From an uncultured Oscillospiraceae bacterium (GTDB taxonomy: Bacteria > Bacillota > Clostridia > Oscillospirales > Oscillospiraceae), in the NCBI GenBank assembly GCA_949935795.1, contig CATLFX010000023.1, positions 1 to 38,991 of the forward strand: 38,991 bases of DNA, written 5' to 3'. The translations under genes and the position numbers were made by a program. Positions 22,973-31,172 of the stretch are shown here, piece after piece. Position 1 is the stretch's first letter. Every line of letters starts with the position of its first letter. Below the pieces are notes generated by a model. The model saw nothing but the letters and a program-made list of their open reading frames with translations, made no database searches and had not been told where the DNA came from.

Positions 22973-23038
22973 ATATAATAAGGAGCGGATTCAGCTCCTC
23001 TCCCCAAAAAAGGCTCAATCTGGAAAGGAGTTTTAAAC

Positions 23039-23434
23039 ATGACCGACCAAGCTCTGGTGGACCTGGCCTTCTCCATGCTGGAGCGCTCCTATGTGCCATA
23101 CTCCCACTTCCCCGTGGGGGCGGCCCTGCTGTGCGCCGACGGCACGGTGTTCACCGGCTGCAACATCGAGAACGCCGCCTACGGGCCCACCATCTGCGCC
23201 GAGCGCACCGCCCTGGTGAAGGGCGTCAGCGAGGGATACCGGGCATTCACCGCCATCGCCATCGCGGGCAGAAGCCGGGACTACTGCTGGCCCTGCGGGG
23301 TGTGCCGCCAGGTGCTGTACGAGTTCGCGCCGGACCTCACCGTGCTGGTGGCCCGGGGGGACGGGGATTATGTGAAGCTGCCCTTGAAGGAGCTCCTCCC
23401 CCACGGCTTCGGGCCCGACTCGCTGAATGGATGA
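23039..23434 (+). CDS. cdd: Cytidine deaminase
   Basis: A 131-residue homotetrameric-type enzyme converting cytidine or deoxycytidine to uridine or deoxyuridine in pyrimidine salvage. The zinc and catalytic motifs are intact: C53-A-E55 (TICAERTA) and P85-C86-G-V-C89. The substrate-binding NIENAAYG precedes CAE. The length fits the short bacterial class. ATG 23039 follows GGAAAGGAG. Confidence 0.96.
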   Translation: MTDQALVDLAFSMLERSYVPYSHFPVGAALLCADGTVFTGCNIENAAYGPTICAERTALVKGVSEGYRAFTAIAIAGRSRDYCWPCGVCRQVLYEFAPDLTVLVARGDGDYVKLPLKELLPHGFGPDSLNG

Positions 23435-23447
23435 CCTGTAAAAGGGA

Positions 23448-23481
23448 AGGGCCTCCGCCTTTGCGGGGGCCCTCCGTTTTT
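23448..23481 (+). terminator. Terminator of cdd
   Basis: An 11-bp stem (23448-23458 with 23463-23473, one G-U pair) with loop CTTT, then CCG and T5. Confidence 0.8.
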
Positions 23482-23485
23482 CCCG

Positions 23486-23914
23486 TCAGAGGAACCGCTT
23501 CATCTCCTCGATGTTGGCCTGCTCGGTCTTAAGCAGCCTGTCCGCCAGGCGGCGCACCCCCTCGTCCCGCAGGTCGCAGTCCCGGATGGTGCGCAGGCTC
23601 TTGGTCACCCCCATGGTGGACCCCTGGATCATCATCTCCGCGATATTTGCGGCGGAGCGGTCGGTCATGGCCTTCACGGTGCTCATCACCTCGGAGGACG
23701 CCTTGGCCACGGGGCCCAGGCCCTTGGGGGGCTCGCCCCGGGCCTGGAGCAGGGACCCGGCGGCGTTTTGCAGCTTTTCGTATTCGGTATACTGGCTGTT
23801 CAAAGCGCCGGCCAGCTTGGGGTCCTCCGTGTACTTCAATACCGACTGGATGCCCTCCCGCCCCATCTCGGCGGTCTGGTAGATGTGGTTAAGCAGCTGG
23901 TTTTCGCTGAGCAT
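23486..23914 (-). CDS. Small all-helical protein of unknown function (ferritin-like fold suspected)
   Basis: A 142-residue, cytosolic, almost entirely helical protein with four predicted long helices. Fragments are NHIYQTAEMGREGIQSVL, LNSQYTEYEKLQNAAGSLL, ANIAEMMIQGSTMGVTKSL and ADRLLKTEQANIEEMKRFL. Spaced Glu residues suggest a four-helix bundle of the ferritin-like type, but no full metal motif was identified. The start is ATG 23912-23914 because GAGG lies 8 bases upstream; two upstream in-frame starts at 23920 and 23923 are too close to it. Confidence 0.65.
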   Translation of the reverse strand: MLSENQLLNHIYQTAEMGREGIQSVLKYTEDPKLAGALNSQYTEYEKLQNAAGSLLQARGEPPKGLGPVAKASSEVMSTVKAMTDRSAANIAEMMIQGSTMGVTKSLRTIRDCDLRDEGVRRLADRLLKTEQANIEEMKRFL

Positions 23915-23965
23915 TGTCATCACCTCGGGGCTAGTATGCCCGAAATGAGCCGGGAAAACCCAACC

Positions 23966-25255
23966 TCACTTGTCCAGCCGCACCTCCGCCTTGCCGGCGT
24001 TCTTTTTCCGGGCGCTGGTCCGGCCCTCCTCGTGGATCTCGCCGGCTGCCAGCAGGGAGCGCTTGGTCAATGCCGGACCCACCAGCTCGTACACCAGCAC
24101 GGAGAACAGCACCACGCTGCGCACCACCGCCCCGTCGGCCAGCTGTTGGGCGGTGAGCGCCATGCCCAGGGCCACGCCGGCCTGGGGCAGCAGGGTGATG
24201 CCCAGGTGCTTTTTGATGTTGTCGCTGCACCCGGTCATGGCGCAGCTGCCGTAGGCCCCCAGATATTTGCCCAGGGAGCGGGACACGATATACACCAGCC
24301 CGATGAGCAGCACCATGGGGTTGGAGAGGATCTTCAGGTTGAGCTCCGCGCCGGACAGCACGAAGAACAGCACGAACAGCGGGGCGGTCCAGCCGTCCAC
24401 ACGGCCCATCAGCTCCTCGGAGAAGTCGCAGATGTTGCAGAAGACGGTGCCCGTCATCATGCACACCAGCAGCAGGCTGAAGCCGAAGTGGATGCCGCCC
24501 CACTCGAACTCCACCATGGACAGCCCCACGGTGAGCAGGACGAAGCCGATGGAGATGGACAGGCGCTTGCTCCGGGAGTGGAAGAACTGCTCCACCCAGT
24601 ACAGCACCCAGCCCGCCAGGGCGCCCAGCCCCAGGGACAGCACGATCTCGATCACCGGCTCCACCAGCACGGTGACCAGGCTGATGGACCCGCTCTCCAG
24701 AGCCGTGGCCACCCCGAAGGAGGCGGAGAACAGAACCAACCCCACCGCGTCGTCGATGGCCACCACCAGCAGCAGCAGCCGGGTCAGCGGGCCGTCCGCC
24801 TTGTACTGCCGCACCACCATCAGGGTGGCGGCGGGGGCGGTGGCGGCGGCGATGGCGCCCAGGGTGATGGCGGAGGAGATGGAGATCAGCTCCGGGTTGA
24901 TGAGGTGGAGAACCACCAGGGCCAGGTCCACCAGCGCGGTGGTGACCACCGCCTGCAAAATGCCCACGGTGATGGCCTGCTTTCCCATACTCTTGAGCTG
25001 CTCCAGCCGGAACTCGTTGCCGATGGTGAAGGCGATGAAGCCCAGGGCCACCTGTGAGATGATGTCCAGCCGGGCCACCGCCTCCGCCGTGCCAAAGCCG
25101 AGGCCGGTCACGTCCAGCGCCCCCAGCAGGTAGGGGCCCAGCAGAAGGCCGGTGACCAGATAGGCGGTGACGGCGGGCAGATTCAGAAGCTTGGCCAGGC
25201 GGGACATGAGCAGCCCGCCCACCAGAGAAAAGGACAATTGGATCAGGATTTCCAT
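23966..25255 (-). CDS. Cation:proton antiporter (CPA2/KefB-type)
   Basis: A 429-residue polytopic membrane protein with twelve or thirteen helices. Family features are LPAVTAYLVTGLLLGPYLL near 26-44, GFIAFTIGNEF near 93, APAATLMVVRQ, and the paired acidic residues in VVAIDDAVGLVLFS (about 165), the ion-binding Asp of CPA2 antiporters. The C-terminal tail is short and charged, with no RCK/TrkA-N domain, so it is not a complete Kef channel. It probably exchanges Na+ or K+ for H+. Its promoter is at 25337-25365. Confidence 0.9.
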   Translation of the reverse strand: MEILIQLSFSLVGGLLMSRLAKLLNLPAVTAYLVTGLLLGPYLLGALDVTGLGFGTAEAVARLDIISQVALGFIAFTIGNEFRLEQLKSMGKQAITVGILQAVVTTALVDLALVVLHLINPELISISSAITLGAIAAATAPAATLMVVRQYKADGPLTRLLLLVVAIDDAVGLVLFSASFGVATALESGSISLVTVLVEPVIEIVLSLGLGALAGWVLYWVEQFFHSRSKRLSISIGFVLLTVGLSMVEFEWGGIHFGFSLLLVCMMTGTVFCNICDFSEELMGRVDGWTAPLFVLFFVLSGAELNLKILSNPMVLLIGLVYIVSRSLGKYLGAYGSCAMTGCSDNIKKHLGITLLPQAGVALGMALTAQQLADGAVVRSVVLFSVLVYELVGPALTKRSLLAAGEIHEEGRTSARKKNAGKAEVRLDK

Positions 25256-25336
25256 AGAGACACCTCAATTTTTCATTCCACAAAGAAACGGGCCCCTTCT
25301 GCGCGAACGGGCCCGCATGTCTTTTGAGCGGAACAA

Positions 25337-25365
25337 ATCATAGCATTTCAAATGGGAAAGCGCAA
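25337..25365 (-). promoter_or_regulatory. Promoter of the antiporter gene
   Basis: On the minus strand TTGCGC (25365-25360), 17 bases ending in TGC, TATGAT (25342-25337). The leader contains a CGGGCCC hairpin (about 25291-25317). The rest of the 203-base gap is featureless. Confidence 0.65.
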
Positions 25366-25458
25366 GGAACAAAACAACGAAAATCCGGCTGTTTCCCTGT
25401 GCGCTTTTGGAGAGGTGCACCGTGGAGGCGGCGAAGGTCCGGCCTGTTTTGCCGGTTT

Positions 25459-26241
25459 TCAGTGGTGTCCGTGGCTGAAAATCAGCAGCACCCCCAGGGC
25501 AAAGCCCACCACCGTGGCCAGGATGGACCAGCGGGACTTCCACTGGAGGGACGCCTCGGGCAGAAGCTCAAAAAACACCACGTACAGCATGGCCCCTCCG
25601 GCCAGAGCCAGGGCGGCGGCCAGCGCCGCCGGGGCCTGGCTGCCCACAAAATATCCGAGCAGCGCACCCAGCACGGTGGGCAGGCCGGACAGCGCCGCCA
25701 CGCCGATGGCGCTCCAAGTCTTGGAGCCGTCGTGGAGCAGGGGGACGGCGATGCTCATGCCCTCGGGCAGGTTGTGGAGGCCGATGGTCACCGCCGCCAG
25801 CACGCTGGCCAGGCAGATGCCTTGGACCGCCACCGAGGCGCCCACCGCCATGCCCACCGGCACGTTGTGCAGGGCCACCGCCGCCGCCAGCACAATGCCC
25901 GCCGTGTGCAGGTCGTGGTGGCCGCAGGCGCAGTGGTGGGGGTTGTTTTTGTCCTCGTGGTGGGCGCTCTTGTCGATCCAGCAGTTGAGCAGGTAGGTCA
26001 CCACAAAGCCCGCCACCAGCACCAAGGGGGTCATGGGCAGCCAGGGGGCGGCCTCCATGGCCTCGGGCACCATGTCCAGGGCCACGATGGCCAGCATCAG
26101 CCCGGCGGTAAAGCTGAGCAGCAGGCTGGTCCCCCGGGGGGACTCCCGCTTGACCAGGGCGGCCAGCACACCCCCCAGGGCCAGACCGCCCACGCCGGTG
26201 GCGGCGGTGAGAAGAATCACAAACAGGATGGGCTCCATCAT
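25459..26241 (-). CDS. ZIP-family divalent metal transporter
   Basis: A 260-residue membrane protein with about eight helices. The two ZIP metal-binding helices carry ALHNVPVGMA (His125-Asn126) and GLHNLPEGMSIA (His156-Asn157, Glu161). A cytosolic loop near 93-112 is rich in metal-binding residues (AHHEDK, then HHCACGHHDLH). It imports Zn2+, and possibly Fe2+ or Mn2+, like ZupT. ATG 26239-26241 has AGGAG upstream. Confidence 0.93.
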   Translation of the reverse strand: MMEPILFVILLTAATGVGGLALGGVLAALVKRESPRGTSLLLSFTAGLMLAIVALDMVPEAMEAAPWLPMTPLVLVAGFVVTYLLNCWIDKSAHHEDKNNPHHCACGHHDLHTAGIVLAAAVALHNVPVGMAVGASVAVQGICLASVLAAVTIGLHNLPEGMSIAVPLLHDGSKTWSAIGVAALSGLPTVLGALLGYFVGSQAPAALAAALALAGGAMLYVVFFELLPEASLQWKSRWSILATVVGFALGVLLIFSHGHH

Positions 26242-26268
26242 AATAATACGCTCCTAAACAAGAGGTTC

Positions 26269-26331
26269 GCCGGACCGGCAGAAGGCCGGTCCGGCACAGA
26301 GCATATTATCACAGCTCATCCGGAAAGGCAA
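26269..26331 (-). promoter_or_regulatory. Promoter and hairpin leader of the ZIP gene
   Basis: On the minus strand TTGCCT (26331-26326), 17 bases, TAATAT (26308-26303). Its transcript would soon enter a perfect 11-bp hairpin (GCCGGACCGGC, 26269-26279 with 26285-26295) before the ribosome site. The hairpin could instead end the TauE operon upstream, though no T-tract follows. Confidence 0.5.
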
Positions 26332-26337
26332 GCAAAA

Positions 26338-26697
26338 TCATCCTTTTTTGAACAGCTCCCGCAGTCCGATGAGGATGAGGAAGCCGCCGAAGCATTTGCG
26401 CAGGATCTCCACGTCCAGCGCCGTGGCCGCCCAGGCGGTGAGGGCGGAGCACGCCAGCCCCGCGGCGATGGCGGGGAGCAGCGCCTTTTTCTCCACAAAG
26501 CCGTTTTTAAAGTGGGCGGGGAGGGCGGTGGCGGCGGCGGGGAGAAAATAGAGCAGATTCACCCCCTGGGCCAGGGTCTGGGGCACCCCGGCAAAGCTGG
26601 TCATGTAGATGAGCAGCAGGGAGCCGCCCCCCACCCCGAAGCCGGACAGCACCCCGGTGACCGCCCCGGCCAGGGCGGCGATGAGCCAGTCCTTCAT
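26338..26697 (-). CDS. TauE/SafE-family half-size membrane protein (second of pair)
   Basis: A 119-residue protein with four hydrophobic segments. It has the family's N-terminal glycine motif LSGFGVGGGSLLLIYM and a NLLYFLPAAATALPAHF segment. Full-length TauE/SafE (DUF81) sulfite/organosulfonate exporters have about 250 residues built from two such repeats; this is one repeat. It overlaps the preceding half-size gene by 4 bases, so the pair probably forms a heterodimer equal to one transporter. The substrate is unknown. Confidence 0.85.
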   Translation of the reverse strand: MKDWLIAALAGAVTGVLSGFGVGGGSLLLIYMTSFAGVPQTLAQGVNLLYFLPAAATALPAHFKNGFVEKKALLPAIAAGLACSALTAWAATALDVEILRKCFGGFLILIGLRELFKKG

Positions 26698-27059
26698 AGC
26701 AGCGCCTTCACCCCGCCATACAGAATGAGCAGGGCGAACCCCCGGCGCAGCCAGGTCATGGACAGCTTTTGGAACACCTTACCGCCCACGAAGCCCCCGA
26801 CGAGCCCCCCGGCCAGGTAGGGCAGGGCCAGCGCCAGGTCCAGCTGCCCCCGGAACCAGTAGACGGCGGCGGACAGGGCACACAGCGGCGCGATCACCGC
26901 CACCGAGGTGGCGAAGGCCCTCCGCTGGTCCAGGCCGCATTTTCCCGCCAGCAGGGGCACCAGCACCTGGCCCCCTCCCCCGCCGAAAAAGCCGTTGACC
27001 ACCCCGGCGGCGGCTCCCGCCAGGGCATACCACAGGGACTTTGATTTTTTCTCCGACAC
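26694..27059 (-). CDS. TauE/SafE-family half-size membrane protein (first of pair)
   Basis: A 121-residue protein with four hydrophobic segments and the glycine-rich motif VNGFFGGGGGQVLVPLL near 20. It starts at GTG 27057-27059 with GGGGTGAT upstream. With its neighbour it makes two separate copies of the TauE/SafE repeat. It is transcribed away from the TetR gene at 27200, across a 140-base intergenic region, so that regulator may control it. Confidence 0.85.
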   Translation of the reverse strand: MSEKKSKSLWYALAGAAAGVVNGFFGGGGGQVLVPLLAGKCGLDQRRAFATSVAVIAPLCALSAAVYWFRGQLDLALALPYLAGGLVGGFVGGKVFQKLSMTWLRRGFALLILYGGVKALL

Positions 27060-27140
27060 CGAATATCACCCCATGTCAGTGTGCCGCAGGCGGGAAAAAT
27101 TATTCTTTGACAGAATCGTCTCAGTGTAAAAATTTGTTTC

Positions 27141-27169
27141 TTGCTTCTCCCGCCAAAACCCGGTATAAT
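27141..27169 (+). promoter_or_regulatory. Promoter of the second TetR gene
   Basis: TTGCTT (27141-27146), 17 bases, perfect TATAAT (27164-27169), 31 bases before the start codon. Confidence 0.7.
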
Positions 27170-27199
27170 GTTTCAAAATTTTCGGAAAGGAAACATGAT

Positions 27200-27760
27200 A
27201 TGCCAAAATCTACCAAAAATCAAATCATGAACGCCCTGATGGAGCTGCTCCAGGCAAAGCGGCTGGACGACATCACCGTCACCGAGCTGGTGGAGAAATG
27301 CGGCATCTCCCGGCAGGCCTTTTACTACCACTTCTCCGACCTGTACGGCGTGGTGGATTATGGCGTGCAGCAGCTGCTGGACCAGCTGGGGGTCGGCCGG
27401 CCGGAGGAGTGGCGGGCGTCCCTGGAGCGCACCCTCACCCTGCTGCGGGAAAACCGGACCCTGGTGCTCAACGTGTACCGGGCCTATGAGCGCAGCTACG
27501 TGGAACACGACCTGCGCCGCTGGGCCATGCCCCTGGTGGACGCCCGCACCCGGCTGGCCGCCCGGAAGTACCGGGTGACGGAGGACCAGGTCAATTTCAT
27601 GACCGAAGTGCTCACCCAGGCGCTGGTCAGCACCGTGCTCAGCTGGGTGGAGCGGGGAATGCCCTCCAGCGTCATCGAGCGGATGGACGACTTCGACATC
27701 CTGGTGGAGGGCTGCCTGGACTACACCATGGAGCGGCTGGCCCAGAAAAACAAAACGTGA
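27200..27760 (+). CDS. TetR/AcrR-family regulator (DhaS-like)
   Basis: A 186-residue protein with a TetR helix-turn-helix at 5-55 (ITVTELVEKCGISRQAFYYHF) and a TetR_C_8-like helical domain after it, like the regulator at 134-676. The start is ATG 27200 with AAAGGAAA upstream; the open frame reaches back to 27041 across the promoter. It lies between the divergent TauE/SafE pair and the radical SAM gene that follows on the same strand, and may control either. Confidence 0.9.
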   Translation: MPKSTKNQIMNALMELLQAKRLDDITVTELVEKCGISRQAFYYHFSDLYGVVDYGVQQLLDQLGVGRPEEWRASLERTLTLLRENRTLVLNVYRAYERSYVEHDLRRWAMPLVDARTRLAARKYRVTEDQVNFMTEVLTQALVSTVLSWVERGMPSSVIERMDDFDILVEGCLDYTMERLAQKNKT

Positions 27761-27804
27761 GTTTGAGAAAAATTCCATGATTCGACAATATTTTACAGCC
27801 GGTC

Positions 27805-27840
27805 GGGCCTTGTCAAAACTTTGACAAGGCCCCGTTTTTT
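27805..27840 (+). terminator. Terminator between the TetR and radical SAM genes
   Basis: A 13-bp perfect stem, GGGCCTTGTCAAA with TTTGACAAGGCCC, almost without loop, then CG and T6. The right arm contains TTGACA (27821-27826), which with 17 bases and TATGGA (27844-27849) could serve as a weak promoter for the next gene. The remaining ~150 bases to 28006 show nothing else. Confidence 0.75.
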
Positions 27841-28006
27841 GTCTATGGAACAATATTTTTCAGGAGAGTATCATGGCGGCAGACAGGCAAATCAGCTGGA
27901 CTTTCATAAAATTCAAACGCTACGGCAACACAAAAAACACACCCGGCGGGTATCATTTAGCCCGCAATGGGACAGTTTCCAAAAGACAGAAAGGAATGTG
28001 TGAATC

Positions 28007-29386
28007 ATGACCATGATGAACAGTGTAAAGCGGGCGGGCTTCCGGGCCCTCTACGGCTATCTGGACAAGGACCCCGACGCCAACATCCCCAAGCTGATGG
28101 ACTGGGTGGACCGGTTCGCCGGAAACGGCCCCAACAGCTTCCCCACCCAGCGGGCGGCCTTCCGCAAGGTGATCGAGAACCCGGACAACAACTGGTACCG
28201 GCTCATCCGGTCCATGTGGACGGACATCGACGGCGAGGTGCGCAAGACCTTTTTTGAGAACTTCATGCTCAACGGCAACCTCATCGGCTGGACCATTCAG
28301 GAGGAGGCCCGGGAACGCTACGGCTGCAACATCCCCTGGGCCATCCTGCTGGACCCCACCTCCGCCTGCAACCTCCACTGCACCGGCTGCTGGGCGGCGG
28401 AGTACGGCAACAAGCTGAATCTGACCTTCGACGAGATCGACGACATCATCACCCAGGGGAAAAAGCTGGGGGTGTACATCTACATCTACACCGGCGGGGA
28501 GCCCATGGTGCGCAAGGACGACCTCATCGCCCTGTGCAACAAGCACAGCGACTGCGAGTTTTTGTGCTTCACCAACGCCACCCTCATCGACGAGGACTTC
28601 GCCGACCAGATGCTGCGGGTGAAGAACTTCGTCCCCGCCATCAGCGTGGAGGGCGACCAGGAGGCCACCGACGGCAGGCGGGGAGCGGGCGTGTTCCAGA
28701 AGGTCCGCCGGGCCATGGAGATTTTGAAGGCGAAAAAACTGCCCTTCGGCGCCTCCTGCTGCTACACCAGCGCCAACCTGGACTCCATCAGCTCCGAGGA
28801 ATTCGTGGACCAGCTGGTGGAATGGGGGGCCAAATTCACCTGGTATTTCCACTACATGCCGGTGGGCAACGACGCGGTGCCCGAGCTGATGCCCAATCCG
28901 GAGCAGCGGGAGCAGATGTACGACCGCATCCGGGCCTACCGCAGGAGCAAGCCCCTGTTTGTCATCGACTTCCAGAACGACGGGGAGTACGTGGGCGGCT
29001 GCATCGCCGGGGGGCGGCGCTACCTCCATATCAACGCCAACGGGGACGTGGACCCCTGCGTGTTCGTCCACTACTCCGACTCCAACATCCGGGAGAAGTC
29101 CCTGCTGGACTGCCTGCGCTCCCCCATGTTCATGGCCTACCACGACGGCCAGCCCTTCAATGAGAACCACCTGAAGCCCTGCCCCATGCTGGAAAACCCG
29201 GAGAAGCTGCGGGAGATGGTGGCAAAAACGGGAGCCAAGTCCACCGACCTGCAATCCCCGGAGACGGCGGAGCATCTGTGCGCCAAGTGCGACGGCTACG
29301 CCGAAGCGTGGGACGAAACGGCGGCGCGGCTCTGGGCCTGCGGCCACAGCTGCGCCGGCTGTGCCGTCCATAAGCAGGCGGGATAA
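28007..29386 (+). CDS. Radical SAM protein with SPASM-like cysteine-rich C-terminus
   Basis: A 459-residue enzyme. The radical SAM 4Fe-4S motif is C121-NLH-C125-TG-C128, with TGGEP at 162-166 for SAM binding and TNATLIDEDFA next. Residues 1-100 are an extra helical N-terminal domain. The C-terminus has many cysteines (GGCIAGG, VDPCVF, LKPCPM, LCAKC, CGHSCAGC) consistent with SPASM-type auxiliary clusters. Such enzymes often modify peptides or cofactors, but no precursor peptide gene is visible and the substrate is unknown. ATG 28007 has AAAGGA about 10 bases upstream. It follows the TetR gene. Confidence 0.88.
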   Translation: MTMMNSVKRAGFRALYGYLDKDPDANIPKLMDWVDRFAGNGPNSFPTQRAAFRKVIENPDNNWYRLIRSMWTDIDGEVRKTFFENFMLNGNLIGWTIQEEARERYGCNIPWAILLDPTSACNLHCTGCWAAEYGNKLNLTFDEIDDIITQGKKLGVYIYIYTGGEPMVRKDDLIALCNKHSDCEFLCFTNATLIDEDFADQMLRVKNFVPAISVEGDQEATDGRRGAGVFQKVRRAMEILKAKKLPFGASCCYTSANLDSISSEEFVDQLVEWGAKFTWYFHYMPVGNDAVPELMPNPEQREQMYDRIRAYRRSKPLFVIDFQNDGEYVGGCIAGGRRYLHINANGDVDPCVFVHYSDSNIREKSLLDCLRSPMFMAYHDGQPFNENHLKPCPMLENPEKLREMVAKTGAKSTDLQSPETAEHLCAKCDGYAEAWDETAARLWACGHSCAGCAVHKQAG

Positions 29387-29396
29387 ACCAAACACC

Positions 29397-29427
29397 GGGC
29401 CGAAATTGCCTCTTGCAATTTCGGCCC
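29397..29427 (+). terminator. Hairpin after the radical SAM gene
   Basis: A perfect 13-bp stem, GGGCCGAAATTGC with GCAATTTCGGCCC, with a 5-base loop, 11 bases past the stop codon. No T-tract follows, so termination is uncertain. Its right arm forms the -35 of the next promoter. Confidence 0.5.
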
Positions 29428-29440
29428 AATGTGTTACAAT
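29413..29440 (+). promoter_or_regulatory. Promoter of the second ABC importer operon
   Basis: TTGCAA (29413-29418), 16 bases ending in TGT, TACAAT (29435-29440), an extended -10 promoter 58 bases before the start codon. Confidence 0.65.
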
Positions 29441-29498
29441 AGGCCCCGACAACTGAATAGGACAGTTGCGAGAAATGCAGTAGAAAGGAAGAAGCAAA

Positions 29499-31091
29499 AT
29501 GCCCAAGTTTTTGAAACGGGCCCTTTTGCTGCTGGCCGCACTTGCCATGCTGGCGGTTTCACTGTACGGATGCAGTACGGGAGACACGCAGCCCACGCCC
29601 GACGAGAGTCAGGCCGTGAGCGACAGCGGGAGCGAGGCGTCCGCTGCACAATCGGGCGAGTTACCCGAAGGGAACTCAGTCACGGTAGGTATCGCACAGG
29701 ATTTGAGCAACCTGGACCCTCAGTTGGCCGCCACGGCCGGCGTGCGGGAGGTGTTGTTCAACATCTTCGAGGGACTGGTGAAGGCCAGCCCCGACGGCTC
29801 GGTGACCCCGGCCGTCGCCAGTGACTATGAGATCTCTGAGGATGGCAAAACGTACACCTTCACCCTGCGGGAAGGCGTGACGTTCCACAACGGAGAGACC
29901 GTCACCGTCGAGGATGTGGTCTATTCCCTGGAACGCTGCGCCGGATCGGAGAACGATGGAACGCCTCTGGTCTCGGCGTTTTCTAATGTCTCCAGCATTG
30001 AGGCCGTTGGTGACAATCAGGTGGTTATCACCCTGGCCGAGCCCAGCACCGAGTTCATCAACGCCCTCACCGCCGCCATCATCCCCAAAGACTCCGGCCC
30101 CGCCATCGCCGCCGACCTGATTGGCACCGGCCCCTTTAAATTTGTCTCCTACGCCCCCCAGGACAACCTGGTGATGGAGAAGTACGACGGCTACTGGGAC
30201 GCGGCCAAGGCCGCCAAGCTGGACCGGGTGACCTTTAAGATCATCCCCGACGTGAACTCCCTGGTCATCGGCCTGAAGGGGGGCGCCCTGGACATGGTGG
30301 TCCACCTGCCCAATACCCTGCTGAAAGAGGTGGAGGACGGCTTCACCGTCCACCAGAACACCATGAACATCGTTCAGGCCCTGTACCTGAACAACGCCGT
30401 GGAACCCTTTGACAACGAGCTGGTCCGCCAGGCCATGTATTACGCCATCGACGTGGACCAGATCATCGAGTTCGTGTGCTCCGGCGCGGGGGTGGCCACC
30501 GGCACCAGCATGTACCCCGCCCAGACCAAATACTTCATGCCCGAGCTGGCGGAGAACTACAAGCAGGACGTGGAAAAGGCCAAGGAGCTGCTGGCCCAGG
30601 CGGGCTATCCCGACGGCTTTGCCATGACCATCACCGCGCCCTCCAACTACACCCAGCACATGGACACCGCCCAGGTGCTCATCGAGCAGCTCAAGGCCGT
30701 GGGCATCACCGCCGAGCTGGTGCCGGTGGAGTGGCAGACCTGGGTGGACGACGTGTACCGGGGCCGGAACTATCAGTCCACGGTGTGCGGCATCGCCGCC
30801 GACGACATGACCGCCCGGGAGATGCTGGTGCGTTACATGAGCGACAACCGCAAGAACTTCATCGCCTTTGACGACCCGGAGTACGACGACGTGATGACCC
30901 GGGCCATGACCTCCACCGACGACGGGGAGCAGACCCAGCTGTACAAGCGGGCTCAGGAGATCCTCAACGAGAAGGCGGCCAGCCTGTGGATTCAGGACGC
31001 CTGTGAGCTGACGGTCACCGACCCGGCCCTGGAGGGGTTCACCTTCTACCGCACCTACGTCATCGACATGGCGGCCATCAGCCGCAAATAA
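29499..31091 (+). CDS. Peptide/nickel-type substrate-binding lipoprotein (SBP_bac_5)
   Basis: A 530-residue extracytoplasmic receptor of normal length and order. The lipobox AVSLYGC places Cys25, with an acidic Ser/Glu linker after it. The canonical start LSNLDPQLAATAG, GKTYTFTLREGVTFHNGE and NNAVEPFDNELVRQAMYYAI follow in usual order. The C-terminal module ends with EYDDVMTRAM..QLYKRAQEIL. It delivers a dipeptide, oligopeptide or nickel chelate to the permeases downstream; the ligand cannot be told. ATG 29499 follows AAAGGAAG. Confidence 0.93.
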   Translation: MPKFLKRALLLLAALAMLAVSLYGCSTGDTQPTPDESQAVSDSGSEASAAQSGELPEGNSVTVGIAQDLSNLDPQLAATAGVREVLFNIFEGLVKASPDGSVTPAVASDYEISEDGKTYTFTLREGVTFHNGETVTVEDVVYSLERCAGSENDGTPLVSAFSNVSSIEAVGDNQVVITLAEPSTEFINALTAAIIPKDSGPAIAADLIGTGPFKFVSYAPQDNLVMEKYDGYWDAAKAAKLDRVTFKIIPDVNSLVIGLKGGALDMVVHLPNTLLKEVEDGFTVHQNTMNIVQALYLNNAVEPFDNELVRQAMYYAIDVDQIIEFVCSGAGVATGTSMYPAQTKYFMPELAENYKQDVEKAKELLAQAGYPDGFAMTITAPSNYTQHMDTAQVLIEQLKAVGITAELVPVEWQTWVDDVYRGRNYQSTVCGIAADDMTAREMLVRYMSDNRKNFIAFDDPEYDDVMTRAMTSTDDGEQTQLYKRAQEILNEKAASLWIQDACELTVTDPALEGFTFYRTYVIDMAAISRK

Positions 31092-31114
31092 CGGATTTCC
31101 ACCATAAACGGTAT

Positions 31115-31150
31115 GGGCGGGGCCGTCCAAGCGGCGGCCCCGCCCTTTTT
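31115..31150 (+). terminator. Partial terminator between receptor and permease genes
   Basis: A perfect 11-bp stem, GGGCGGGGCCG with CGGCCCCGCCC, then T5, 24 bases past the receptor stop codon. Inside an operon this would let the receptor be made in excess over the transporter. Confidence 0.8.
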
Positions 31151-31172
31151 CTTAGAAAGGGGGCTTATCCCC

